Source: a virus. Taken from it: a stretch of 64,000 nt of DNA. How positions within the stretch are numbered: the stretch's first letter is position 1; each line of letters begins with the position of its first letter. The stretch covers positions 46,589 through 110,588 of IMG/VR virus record IMGVR_UViG_3300024261_002043; one strand, given 5' to 3'. The translations under genes and the position numbers were made by a program. The notes under the pieces are model-generated. The model was not told the DNA's origin. It made no database searches and saw only the letters and a list, made by a program, of their open reading frames with translations. Shown here one piece after another: positions 10,117 through 18,973 of this stretch.

Positions 10117-10845
10117 CTACAAAAGGTCTACTATCTTTTCATCATGTACGATTGTCTTATAGTGCTTTCTTATTCTAGACATCGCAACAGACAGCTGCTT
10201 AGAGTTTAGGCCAGATATCTCTCTTATATATACATAGATTGCACGCTTATTTAAGAAGTCTAAATTTTCAACATTCTCAAATACTTTTCTAATCGCGTCG
10301 ATGCATAGGACTTCGTTAGGCTTCTTTATACGACTCTCTAGCTCGTCTATGACTTTGAACATTTCATTTTTTAGATTTCTTTTTTCTAAAATCTCATCAG
10401 GGCCAGGGACAACTTGATAATTCGCAATTTTATGTTTGTCAGCAGAGCTTAGATGAGCCATTTCTGACATAGAGACGTGGCGATGGAAATTCTTTTTTGC
10501 GTTTCGGCATCTTATTATAAGCCAGTTTTTTGCAACAACGTTAAAATATGAAAAAGCCTTTGTACCTCTAGCAGGATCCCATTTATGTATTGTCTCGTAT
10601 AGAAACGCAACGCAATCTGTCTTCATAGACAATACTGTTTCATACGGAGACTTAAATCCGTAAACATATATCAAGCTTTCGGCTAGCTGATCGAACGCTG
10701 GAGCTATTTTTTCTTTGTATATTACAGCGCGCTTAGACCTGTCTTCTTCCCCCTGGTATTCTTCTATCGAGGCCTGTGTATCCTTAGTAAAATACATATT
10801 CCTCTTTTGTCCAGGCTTTCTTCTTATTATCTTTTTCTTTTTCAT
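10117..10845 (-). CDS. Late transcription sigma factor, gp55-like
   Basis: 242 residues. The central segment TDCVAFLYETIHKWDPARGTKAFSYFNVVAKNWLI follows the sigma region 2 pattern of T4 gp55 (acidic helix, W-D-P/K, then a basic, aromatic helix that binds the -10 element and core polymerase). The N-terminus is strongly basic (KKKKIIRRKPGQKR). T4 gp55 is 185 residues, so this one has extra N- and C-terminal parts. It would direct host RNA polymerase to late phage promoters. Overlaps the next gene by four bases. Confidence 0.82.
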   Translation of the reverse strand: MKKKKIIRRKPGQKRNMYFTKDTQASIEEYQGEEDRSKRAVIYKEKIAPAFDQLAESLIYVYGFKSPYETVLSMKTDCVAFLYETIHKWDPARGTKAFSYFNVVAKNWLIIRCRNAKKNFHRHVSMSEMAHLSSADKHKIANYQVVPGPDEILEKRNLKNEMFKVIDELESRIKKPNEVLCIDAIRKVFENVENLDFLNKRAIYVYIREISGLNSKQLSVAMSRIRKHYKTIVHDEKIVDLL

Positions 10846-11162
10846 GACATTTCCAGAGGATCCTCTACGGTTCCTTGTTTCATATCAGATGTTAATACAT
10901 TCGATATATCTACTATAGCATCTCTGCATGACTGCATATCTCTATGAATCTTCTTAATTTCAGCAGAGTCAGAGAATAAAGGTATCTCAAGAATCTTATC
11001 CATCGACTGTATTCTTTCGTCCATCAATTCTAGCGAATCCTCTAACGAGTCTTCGACATCAAGTACTGTAATCCCTAGTCTATATAATATCTTAGCGCAA
11101 TACGCGGTGGTGCATGCAAAAAATACACATAAAATTAACAGCAATATCTCAAGAACAGTCAA
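10842..11162 (-). CDS. Small membrane-anchored hypothetical protein
   Basis: 106 residues from a TTG start that overlaps the end of the upstream glycosyltransferase by 14 bases. The first about 22 residues (LEILLLILCVFFACTTAYCAKIL) form one hydrophobic membrane segment; the rest is a charged helix (LEDSLEDSLELMDERIQSMDKI) facing the other side. Its stop overlaps the sigma-factor start (translational coupling). No family recognised. Confidence 0.6.
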   Translation of the reverse strand: MTVLEILLLILCVFFACTTAYCAKILYRLGITVLDVEDSLEDSLELMDERIQSMDKILEIPLFSDSAEIKKIHRDMQSCRDAIVDISNVLTSDMKQGTVEDPLEMS

Positions 11163-12327
11163 TTAAGTCACCTAGCGCTTCATCGTATTTTTTAGCTATA
11201 GACTTCATAGAGTAGTTATTGGCCATTTTTTCCATAGATTTTTTAGCCCACTCTCTCGGAACATCAGGGGACTTTCGTAGTTTTTTTACCCTAGACTTAA
11301 AGTGGTTTTCGGAAGGTTGCGCCCACTTAGCACCAGAGCACCAGATCCTATCGTCAACCATTTCATCAGGAATCGCCTCTATCTTATAGTCGACGTCTAG
11401 AAATCTTACATCTTTCATAAAGTCCATATGACCAGAGTGTTTTGTTGCTATAACAGGTAGTCCATTGACTGTAGCATCTAAAATTGGTAGCCCCCAGCCT
11501 TCCCCACGGGTTGCGGCACAGAGCGCATTTACTTTTTCATGAGACATCAAGGAAGAAATTTCTTCACGATCCATTAAACCGTGTAGAACATGAAATCTTG
11601 GATAGGGTCCATCTCTAACAACAGACAGTATATTCTCAACCGTCCTTGTTGTCACTCTTCTGTCTTGACACGTCAAGCGGCCCATATTCGTCTTTAATAT
11701 AATACCGACGTCTTTATCATTCTTAAATTCTTCGCATAACCACTTAATCATATTCATGGTATTTTTTCTGTCTGTCATTGCATGACGACCGGTAATTTGA
11801 CCAAAAATCAAAAAATTAAAAGAAGTAGAAATTTTATCTAACCTGTCAGAAAATTCCTTTGAACTAGGTGTAGATTTTAGGCTGCATGTATAACCTTCCG
11901 GTACATTAAAGATCTTTGATCTATCAAATCCACCGTTGATAAAGGACTCTTTAGAGTATGTACTAGGAACGATTAATCTGTCCATATTTCTAGCAGCGGT
12001 AATCCAATGGGGATGACATCTATCTGCTTCTATACCGGCGGTTATACCTACGTTTTTAACGGCAAGGTTTGGGTCCCACTCGTCAGGTAGCTGAATCTGT
12101 AATGATATGTCTGCTTTCTTGCCTTCGGGTAGTGGGCCTGAATTTTGCATGATGTCTCCAATTAGACCATCCTCTGCATCCGGATCTACATAATACGTGC
12201 ACATACCCCATGGGACTATCTGTGCCCTCACATCCCAGCCCTTAGACTTTGCCCAGCGCCAAACTTGTCTAGTATGTGAACCATATCCTGTTACACTTAA
12301 AAGTGGGCCTCTAACGATAGCGATCAT
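11149..12327 (-). CDS. Glycosyltransferase, GT4-like (GT-B)
   Basis: 392 residues. The C-terminal half carries the GT-B nucleotide-sugar pocket: NFLIFGQITGR then EGWGLPILDATVNGLPVIATKHSG, the usual E-x7-E-like loop region (here E...D). The N-terminus begins with a Gly-rich strand-turn (GPLLSVTGYGSHTRQVWRWA), like the acceptor-side Rossmann domain. First gene of the glycan island next to the late sigma factor. Sugar and acceptor unknown. Confidence 0.85.
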   Translation of the reverse strand: MIAIVRGPLLSVTGYGSHTRQVWRWAKSKGWDVRAQIVPWGMCTYYVDPDAEDGLIGDIMQNSGPLPEGKKADISLQIQLPDEWDPNLAVKNVGITAGIEADRCHPHWITAARNMDRLIVPSTYSKESFINGGFDRSKIFNVPEGYTCSLKSTPSSKEFSDRLDKISTSFNFLIFGQITGRHAMTDRKNTMNMIKWLCEEFKNDKDVGIILKTNMGRLTCQDRRVTTRTVENILSVVRDGPYPRFHVLHGLMDREEISSLMSHEKVNALCAATRGEGWGLPILDATVNGLPVIATKHSGHMDFMKDVRFLDVDYKIEAIPDEMVDDRIWCSGAKWAQPSENHFKSRVKKLRKSPDVPREWAKKSMEKMANNYSMKSIAKKYDEALGDLIDCS

Positions 12328-12330
12328 TTA

Positions 12331-13593
12331 TTATAACTCCGAAATATCATAGCGTTCAACAACTCTTTCGCCTTCTCGCCAGTTGTCGACTAGTGTCTTA
12401 AGCGAATCATGCCATTTATCAATGGTGGCTTCCATGCTAAACTCGGACTGTACGTACTCTCTTGCCTTCTCACCGATTGCGCTACGTTCATCTTCACTCA
12501 TGGAGTATATTTTATGTATCGCATCGGCTGTGTCTTCTATAGACGAATAGTCCTCGTAAATATACGGTACTGTTTGAGAACCAACACATGACCTAAGCTT
12601 TATATCTAGGGCGACGCCATTCTCTGAACCATCTCGATGGTCTATGACTTGTCTTGTTAGCCCACCGGTTTTTGATGCTATTATCGGGTTTCCGACTTTC
12701 ATGGACTCTAAAGTCGCTAGCCCAAAGCCTTCAGCGTACGCGATGTTGAGGCAAACGTCGGATATGTTATGAAGCACGTTCATTTGATCAAATCCGAGTC
12801 TTTCCTTAGAAAATTTTACGCTATCAAGTACACCAAAGTTGTTTGCTACAGCTATAAGATCTGGACCTTCTTGATCATGAGGATCAGTATGCATTAAAAG
12901 TGTAGCGCCTCTATCTTCAGGTGTTAACTTTTTCCTAAACTCGCTCCAGGCCTCTATTACGTCGGCCGGCCTTTTTCTTTTAGCATTTCTATTTACCCAA
13001 AATACAACAAAGTCGTCCTTTCTTTGAGACCCTAAAAGCTGCGTCTTAAATCGGTTTTTTTCTTCCTTGGGCAATGGAAAAAACAGTTCATCTGGAAGCG
13101 CATGAGGTATAAAGTTAGTTCTTTCTGGAAAATGCTCTTTAACCATTCTATAAGTTAGATGTGAATGACAATTTATTAAATCTGTTGAGGCATAGTAGTC
13201 AAAATTAAACTTAGGTGTTGGATGATTGTCCCAAACATGCCAATAGGCTATAGGGCATATCTGATGTATTTCATCCTCCATAGCCCATAACCACGTAAAG
13301 AATCTAGGATCTGTAAAGATCATAAGAACGTCAGGTTTTTCTGCAGCTAATGCAACGCGCAGCATATCTGGATTGCCAAAGCCGTCGATAGGCTTAATCA
13401 CAAAATCAGGATGAGGTTGTTGGACTGAATAGTCTACGTGCTTTAGAGCAGCCCCAAATTGCCTTACTGTCCAACAGCCTTTCTCTATCAGGCCGTTCAT
13501 TAAAAACCTAGACTGACACCCAACACCTGACGTACTCATCGCGTGATCAGATAATAAGAGTATCTTCATTTTCTTGCTTTGCATTTCCAGCAC
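12331..13593 (-). CDS. Glycosyltransferase, GT4-like (GT-B)
   Basis: 420 residues. Typical GT4 features are MKILLLSDHAMSTSGVGCQSRFL at the N-terminus and, near residue 290-310, EGFGLATLESMKVGNPIIASKTGG with the E-x7-E pair. HVWDNHPTP in the first domain is an acceptor-side loop. The start is uncertain: GTG at 13593 lies only three bases after GGAG, and ATG codons at 13584 and 13569 are possible. Paired with the neighbouring GT4 gene, so both may act on the same glycan. Confidence 0.88.
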   Translation of the reverse strand: MLEMQSKKMKILLLSDHAMSTSGVGCQSRFLMNGLIEKGCWTVRQFGAALKHVDYSVQQPHPDFVIKPIDGFGNPDMLRVALAAEKPDVLMIFTDPRFFTWLWAMEDEIHQICPIAYWHVWDNHPTPKFNFDYYASTDLINCHSHLTYRMVKEHFPERTNFIPHALPDELFFPLPKEEKNRFKTQLLGSQRKDDFVVFWVNRNAKRKRPADVIEAWSEFRKKLTPEDRGATLLMHTDPHDQEGPDLIAVANNFGVLDSVKFSKERLGFDQMNVLHNISDVCLNIAYAEGFGLATLESMKVGNPIIASKTGGLTRQVIDHRDGSENGVALDIKLRSCVGSQTVPYIYEDYSSIEDTADAIHKIYSMSEDERSAIGEKAREYVQSEFSMEATIDKWHDSLKTLVDNWREGERVVERYDISEL

Positions 13594-13667
13594 TACTCCA
13601 AACGATTAAAAAGCTTATGTGTGTAATCATATCTTATAACAACAGGAAGTATATTTATCTGCTGTAT

Positions 13668-14552
13668 TCACCCAGGACAGTTGGTTGTTCCCTTAAATTC
13701 GCAGAACAAGCATGACTGTCTATTTTTTAAATAAATACCTCTTCTAACAGACTTTACCATGCTTCTCATTATTGACAAAGCATTCTCTTCAGCTTTTGGA
13801 CCTACTGATACTTTAACTAGTTCGCATGTATTACCAGGCTTTCCGCCTCTTTTAAGTAATACAAAACCACACTTAACTTGCTTTGTATCAAATCCATTCT
13901 TCTTCATCCAAAAAGATTTGTATAAAGCAATTTGAGCCCATGTCAAGATATCTCTTCTTTTAGATGCGTACCAACCTTTATCACCTGCTGTCTTCCAGTC
14001 AATGACGTAATAGAATTCCTTACCTTTAATCTTAACTTTTAAGCACGCATCTATGAACCCTTTAAAAAATATATCATATCCATCAACGAACTCGTAAAGT
14101 TGTTCCTCTGCGCTTATAACACTCCACTCATCGAATTCGCTATCTAAAAAAGCTGGTAATTCTTCAAGAGAGTTTTTTGCCCACTCTAACCAAGAAGGAA
14201 GATAATCATGAGACTTTGGTTTCCAGCCTTGAGACTTTCGATAATCAGCTTGTGACTTTATCCACTCGTCAGAGTCGAAACCTTTTTCTTCCCACGCTTC
14301 AGTTATCTTGTTTAAGACAGCTTGGACGTCCATGGTCTTGGTTTTTAAAAAGTTTTCTATACCGTCATGTAGCGCTGTGCCATAAGAAAGATAAGGACTT
14401 GGATCGTCTTTTACAATCTTGTCGATATACGTTAGTTTATGCCGCCAAGGACACTCTTTCCAAAGACGAATCTCAGAATAAGAAACATGAGGCTTGTTGG
14501 TCGGAAACGAAATAAGATCTATTCGTTCTTTATCATTAATATTATTCTTCAT
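13668..14552 (-). CDS. RecB/Cas4-like PD-(D/E)XK nuclease with Fe-S cysteines
   Basis: 294 residues. The start VSYSEIRLWKECPWRHKLTYID is the usual opening of the PDDEXK_1 family, followed by YGTALHDGIE (metal-binding His region), GFIDACLK and VIDWKTAGDKG (the D...DxK active-site motif). Cys34 and the C-terminal Cys281, Cys284 and Cys292 match the four-cysteine iron-sulfur staple of AddB/Cas4 nucleases. In phages such proteins process recombination or replication ends. It interrupts the glycan genes, so it may have been inserted there or serve a different transcript. Confidence 0.85.
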   Translation of the reverse strand: MKNNINDKERIDLISFPTNKPHVSYSEIRLWKECPWRHKLTYIDKIVKDDPSPYLSYGTALHDGIENFLKTKTMDVQAVLNKITEAWEEKGFDSDEWIKSQADYRKSQGWKPKSHDYLPSWLEWAKNSLEELPAFLDSEFDEWSVISAEEQLYEFVDGYDIFFKGFIDACLKVKIKGKEFYYVIDWKTAGDKGWYASKRRDILTWAQIALYKSFWMKKNGFDTKQVKCGFVLLKRGGKPGNTCELVKVSVGPKAEENALSIMRSMVKSVRRGIYLKNRQSCLFCEFKGTTNCPG

Positions 14553-14595
14553 ACTATCTAATCATAGTAGGAAAATGGTAGGTTTACAAGATAAT

Positions 14596-15567
14596 CTACT
14601 TTAAGCCTTCGAGTCGTTTGAGATCTGACTCATACATCATCTTTGCCAGTGTGTCTATATCGACCTCTGGGGACCATCCAAGTTTATCTAATGCCTTCTT
14701 AGGATCACCTAATAAAAGTGGGACCTCGTGTGGACGGAACAACCTTTCGTCAACCTTAACATACTCTTCTACATCTAGACCAGCTATATCAAATACTTTG
14801 TTTAAGAAGTCTCTAACAGTAAAAGTTTCACCAGTAGCTATAACATAATCATCTGGCGACTCTTGCTGTAGCATTAACCACATAGCGTCTACGTAATCTC
14901 CGGCAAACCCCCAGTCTCTTTTTGCATCTAGGTTCCCTAGATATAACTTATCTTGGAGGCCTAACTTTATCTTAGCGGCGGCAAGAGTTATTTTTCTAGT
15001 CACAAATGTTTCACCTCTACGAGGGCTTTCATGATTAAACAGTATACCACTTGATATGTGCATATTGTAAGAGGCCCTATAGTTTCTGCATAGATTATGT
15101 GCGAAGGCTTTAGCACATGCATAAGGACTTGCTGGTTGGAGAGTTGTTAATTCAGACTGCGGTGCTTCCGGATTGTCACCAAACATTTCAGATGAACTTG
15201 CTTGATACATTCTTATGCTAGGGTCTACTAACCGAATAGCTTCCAAGATCTTTAACGTCCCCATTGCAATTGTGTCAACAGTCTCTATTGGAACATCAAA
15301 AGAAACTCTGACGTGTGATTGTGCGGCTAAGTTATAGAATTCTTGTGGTCTATACTTTGTTAATAACCTGTATAAAGATGATGAGTCATGTAGTGAGTAA
15401 TATTCTAAACAAAGCATTGGGTTATCGAATATATGATCTATTCTATCTGTAGATAATAGGCTAGTTCTTCTTTTTAGACCAACGACCCTATAGCCCTTCT
15501 TTAACAAAAGCTCTGCTAGATATGAGCCGTCTTGTCCTGTTATTCCAGTTATCATAGCTGTTTTCAT
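14596..15567 (-). CDS. gmd: GDP-mannose 4,6-dehydratase
   Basis: 323 residues from the ATG at 15567, placed five bases after AGGAG; a GTG two codons upstream overlaps that ribosome site and is less likely. The NAD(P)-binding turn GITGQDGSYLAELLL, the SSSEMFGD strand and YACAKAFAHN (Y-x3-K) are those of GMD, a short-chain dehydrogenase that turns GDP-D-mannose into GDP-4-keto-6-deoxymannose. Its product feeds GDP-fucose synthase (17282) and possibly the aminotransferase (18963). Length is slightly below the usual 340-370. Confidence 0.93.
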   Translation of the reverse strand: MKTAMITGITGQDGSYLAELLLKKGYRVVGLKRRTSLLSTDRIDHIFDNPMLCLEYYSLHDSSSLYRLLTKYRPQEFYNLAAQSHVRVSFDVPIETVDTIAMGTLKILEAIRLVDPSIRMYQASSSEMFGDNPEAPQSELTTLQPASPYACAKAFAHNLCRNYRASYNMHISSGILFNHESPRRGETFVTRKITLAAAKIKLGLQDKLYLGNLDAKRDWGFAGDYVDAMWLMLQQESPDDYVIATGETFTVRDFLNKVFDIAGLDVEEYVKVDERLFRPHEVPLLLGDPKKALDKLGWSPEVDIDTLAKMMYESDLKRLEGLK

Positions 15568-15602
15568 AATCACTCCTGATTCATATTACGAATAAGCAAT
15601 TC

Positions 15603-15631
15603 ATTATATAAAAGCTTATCCAGATTTTCAA
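15603..15631 (-). promoter_or_regulatory. Sigma70-like promoter before gmd
   Basis: On the minus strand TTGAAA, a 17-base spacer, and a perfect TATAAT precede the gmd start by about 35 bases. The -35 box lies inside the end of the upstream gene. This fits host housekeeping sigma factor use and could give gmd and the genes after it their own start. Confidence 0.55.
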
Positions 15632-16488
15632 ATCATCTCTTTAATTTCTGGAATGGTAAATTTTTCAACTTCACTAGAATACTTTCCGTTCTCAAGTATT
15701 TTTTCGTGTAGGTTTTCGCCGGGTTGAAGACCAATCACCTTTATTTTTAGTTCAGAGTTTTTAGGCAGATATTTCTCTGACATTGCTTTCAATAAGTCCC
15801 CTATACTCATAGACTTCATTTCAGGAACATAGGGTTTTGAGCTATTTGATACCTCCATACATTCGAATATCAAGTCTACAGCTTGATCAACCGTCCAAAA
15901 GTATCTGGTCGCGGTAGGGTCAGTTACGATAACTTCCTTTCCTTCCTGTAATAATTTTTTCCACTTACACAATACAGAGCCTGTTGAATATAGAACATTT
16001 CCATACCTGACTATTCTAAATTTAGTACTAGGGTAATTTTCTTCAAATTGGTCGAATAGTCTTTCCATCAAATATTTGCTGGCACCATAAACACCAACTA
16101 CTTGAGCTGCTTTGTCGGTACTAATACCCATAACGAACTCAAGTTTTTCTACTGCTGCGGCTTCTAGAATATTTAAGGTGCCTAGCACATTAGATTTCAC
16201 GCACTCCCTTGTTTGCGTTTCCGCTAGTCCAACATGCTTAAAAGCAGCTAGATGAAAAACTCCGGATACACCTTGAATTGCTTGATGTATGTCAAACTTA
16301 TCGCATATATCACCCGTGAATATTTCTATGCTAGGAAATCTTTGCTTTAGCTCTATTAGCTTTCCTTCGTTTCTAGAAAGCGTTACAACCTTACCACCTG
16401 CAGATATAATTTTTTCAATTAACTCCGAACCTAAAAAGCCGCTACCACCAGTTATCAAGTATCTTTTATTTTTTTCTATGTTTATCAT
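15628..16488 (-). CDS. PseB/CapD-like UDP-sugar 4,6-dehydratase
   Basis: 286 residues. It has the Rossmann turn ITGGSGFLGSELIEK, HLAAFKHV, and the MGISTDKAAQVVGVYGASK segment typical of inverting UDP-GlcNAc 4,6-dehydratases (PseB/FlaA1/CapD), including the Asp-Lys before the Y-x3-K. These start pseudaminic-acid or deoxyaminosugar routes. No later enzyme of the pseudaminic route is visible in the window, so the product may be finished by host enzymes or another phage gene. Confidence 0.85.
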   Translation of the reverse strand: MINIEKNKRYLITGGSGFLGSELIEKIISAGGKVVTLSRNEGKLIELKQRFPSIEIFTGDICDKFDIHQAIQGVSGVFHLAAFKHVGLAETQTRECVKSNVLGTLNILEAAAVEKLEFVMGISTDKAAQVVGVYGASKYLMERLFDQFEENYPSTKFRIVRYGNVLYSTGSVLCKWKKLLQEGKEVIVTDPTATRYFWTVDQAVDLIFECMEVSNSSKPYVPEMKSMSIGDLLKAMSEKYLPKNSELKIKVIGLQPGENLHEKILENGKYSSEVEKFTIPEIKEMI

Positions 16489-16503
16489 TGTTTAAATCCT
16501 ATA

Positions 16504-17280
16504 CTACGCTCTTCCAGAGTCGCTACCATCTTGATGCGTAATCATTTTATCATCGTCTTTTGAGCCATAAACATACACTCCCCATTTTTCATGTGCATAT
16601 TCAAACCCCTCACTTTTTATGTCTTTAGTGTACTCGCTATATAAGTTTTGCTCTACTGCCCCGACTAATCTGGGTTGAGGATTGGATGCTATGTCAATCC
16701 AGTCCTCAATAAATTTGGACACCCTTATTATGTGGGGATGAGTCGCAATAGAATCTGTTTTCATAAGAGCAAAGCTGATGTCTTTTTTTTCTTCTAAATA
16801 AGTTTCCCAAACATATCGCTCTTGATCACCAGGAGCCAGATTCGATATATGAGGCTTCCAATTAGGTCGCTTATTAAATCTAACAAAGTTAATATTATTA
16901 TGATCTTTCATGAAATGTATTAAACCAGTTATGTCAACGTTTCTTAAGAATTTCCAATCGTGCTCACAACAAAATGCAAAAGGTGTTGTAGTTTCTTTAA
17001 GCGCTTTTATGTAGTTTTTTTGTAACCCGCTAATCTTAACACCTTCATGAGAGTTGTCTACAACAACTACATCTTTTAAATTTCTAAGATTTTCTACATA
17101 CTCTAAGTGGTGATGGTTCGTGGAATCGCTATCGCAATATATCATAAACTTGCAGCCTTCTATTCCTGAGAATCTACTCTTAATCGATTTTATTGTTGCC
17201 TCGATGAAGTATGTAGATGGCGCAGAAGGTAACACATGCGTTGTCAAAATGACAGTTAACTCTTCATTTAGATTAATCAC
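16504..17280 (-). CDS. GT-A-like glycosyltransferase, distant
   Basis: 258 residues when started at the GTG at 17280, which lies one base after the previous stop and eight bases after AGAGGA. An ATG at 17325 would force a 44-base overlap. A strand ending FMIYCDSDSTNHH resembles the DxD nucleotide-sugar site of GT-A enzymes, and FAFCCEHDWKFL is a second acidic strand end. Weak similarity only; the context of sugar enzymes supports the call. Confidence 0.55.
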   Translation of the reverse strand: MINLNEELTVILTTHVLPSAPSTYFIEATIKSIKSRFSGIEGCKFMIYCDSDSTNHHHLEYVENLRNLKDVVVVDNSHEGVKISGLQKNYIKALKETTTPFAFCCEHDWKFLRNVDITGLIHFMKDHNNINFVRFNKRPNWKPHISNLAPGDQERYVWETYLEEKKDISFALMKTDSIATHPHIIRVSKFIEDWIDIASNPQPRLVGAVEQNLYSEYTKDIKSEGFEYAHEKWGVYVYGSKDDDKMITHQDGSDSGRA

Positions 17281-17281
17281 G

Positions 17282-18235
17282 CTAGTATCCTCTGATTTCT
17301 GGATAATTTTCCAAGAACCAGTCACAGGTCTTTTTTAGCCCTTCTCTTAATGGTGTGTATTGGTTTTGAGACCATCCAGAGTCTATTAAGTTTTTATTAG
17401 AGCTTGGCTTTCTATACTGACCTTCTGGCTTAGAGGTATCCCAAATAATCTTTTGATCAAATCCAATAAACTCAGATATCATTTCAGCAACATCCTTTAT
17501 AGAAACTTCCTGAACATTTCCAACGTTTATCGGATCAGCGCCGTCGTAATTATCTAACAGAAATAACAATAGCTCAGCCATATCGCCAGAGTATGTAAAC
17601 TCACGTAATGGAGTACCGGCGCCCCAAAGAGTTACATTTTCTTTATTAAGCTTGGCCTCGTACATCTTTCTTGTTATGGCAGGTATTACGTGCGAATTCT
17701 CTAAATCGTAAAAGTCATTTTCACCGTACAGGTTATTTGCAACAGCAGTTATAAAGTTACATCCATACTGCTCCCTATACGCTCTAGACTGCACATCTAG
17801 CATTCTCTTTGCGTATGCATATGCGTAGTTTGATTTATGTGGAGGACCGCTATGAATATCGGCTTCAGTTAAAGGATAGCTAACACTGTCTGGATAAATG
17901 CACGTGCTTAATACTGATACTACTTTTTTAACGTTGTGCTTTCTTGAATATTCAAGTACGTTAGTGTTTATTAACACGTTATCTCTAAAGAAATCGCCTA
18001 AATTTTCCATGTTAGCTTTTACGCCGCCAACTTTTGCAGCTAAGTGTATTATAGCATCAGGACTGTATTTCGACATCATGGCATCCACTTGCGATGGATC
18101 TCTTAGATCATAATCTTTTGATGCCACAAACTTTGCATTAGGTATGGAGTTACCGTAGACGTATCCCCACTTTAGAGAATATCCGATCATTCCAGATCCA
18201 CCAGTAACTAAAATCTTATCTTCGTTAATAGACAT
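17282..18235 (-). CDS. fcl: GDP-L-fucose synthase
   Basis: 317 residues, the usual size. Motifs: KILVTGGSGMIGYSLKW, HLAAKVGGVKANMENLGDFFRDN, SVLSTCIYPD and YAYAKRMLDVQ (Y-x3-K), all diagnostic of GDP-4-keto-6-deoxymannose epimerase-reductase. It converts the GMD product into GDP-L-fucose, the donor for the GT10 and GT11 enzymes coded in this island. Confidence 0.94.
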   Translation of the reverse strand: MSINEDKILVTGGSGMIGYSLKWGYVYGNSIPNAKFVASKDYDLRDPSQVDAMMSKYSPDAIIHLAAKVGGVKANMENLGDFFRDNVLINTNVLEYSRKHNVKKVVSVLSTCIYPDSVSYPLTEADIHSGPPHKSNYAYAYAKRMLDVQSRAYREQYGCNFITAVANNLYGENDFYDLENSHVIPAITRKMYEAKLNKENVTLWGAGTPLREFTYSGDMAELLLFLLDNYDGADPINVGNVQEVSIKDVAEMISEFIGFDQKIIWDTSKPEGQYRKPSSNKNLIDSGWSQNQYTPLREGLKKTCDWFLENYPEIRGY

Positions 18236-18238
18236 TTC

Positions 18239-18973
18239 CTACTCCGCTATGCAAATATACGTTATCTTATAGTCATCTTCGCATGCGGAAAGGTCTAAAT
18301 TAAACCCTTTACAAATCTTTAGCAATTTAAAGCCTGACAATTTAAGCACGTCTGATACTACTTTAGGCGTCCATAGATAGTGTTCTAAACTATACGAGTA
18401 CTCTTGATCTAGTTTCTTAACAGTTGTATTTAGCACAACAGAAGACTCCATTAAGTCTACGGTCGGGTTACATTCCACGTATATTTTAACGCCACTATCT
18501 TCGTACTCTTTTTTTTCTACCTTAGGTGAATCTTTGATTGCGGCAACACCATTCCAGCTATCAAAAATAAAGTGGCCGCCTGTTGCCATATTTCTGTTTA
18601 TTGAAGACATAAATGAAATGAGCTTCCCTATATCGCTTATATGATTTACGACGTTAAATAAGCTTACAGCTATATCGTATTGACCGGCTGTCATGCTTTC
18701 AATATCTATATTTTCAAAATTGATGTTTGATAGTTCGTTACTTTTATAGGTGGCAGCTTTAATCATTTGATCAGATATGTCAATACCCTTTACAAAAGAG
18801 GCTCCTCTTGTGGACATTAGTATACTATGGGTCCCTGTTCCACAACCAATATCAATGATACTTTTTCCAGTAAAGCCGTGAGTTATTTTTTCTATAAAGT
18901 CTACCTCTAGGCCATAATCTTTACTGCTATAAAATTTATCATAGTTCTTTACTGCTTCATTATTATACTGCAT
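18239..18973 (-). CDS. SAM-dependent methyltransferase
   Basis: 244 residues from the ATG at 18973, supported by TTAGGGA nine bases upstream and an 11-base overlap with the aminotransferase gene; an upstream ATG (19009) gives a longer overlap without a good site. SIIDIGCGTGTHSILM is the SAM-binding glycine loop, followed by FVKGIDISDQM (acidic motif II) and the helix-strand pattern of class I methyltransferases. Probably methylates a sugar in this pathway; target unknown. Confidence 0.88.
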   Translation of the reverse strand: MQYNNEAVKNYDKFYSSKDYGLEVDFIEKITHGFTGKSIIDIGCGTGTHSILMSTRGASFVKGIDISDQMIKAATYKSNELSNINFENIDIESMTAGQYDIAVSLFNVVNHISDIGKLISFMSSINRNMATGGHFIFDSWNGVAAIKDSPKVEKKEYEDSGVKIYVECNPTVDLMESSVVLNTTVKKLDQEYSYSLEHYLWTPKVVSDVLKLSGFKLLKICKGFNLDLSACEDDYKITYICIAE

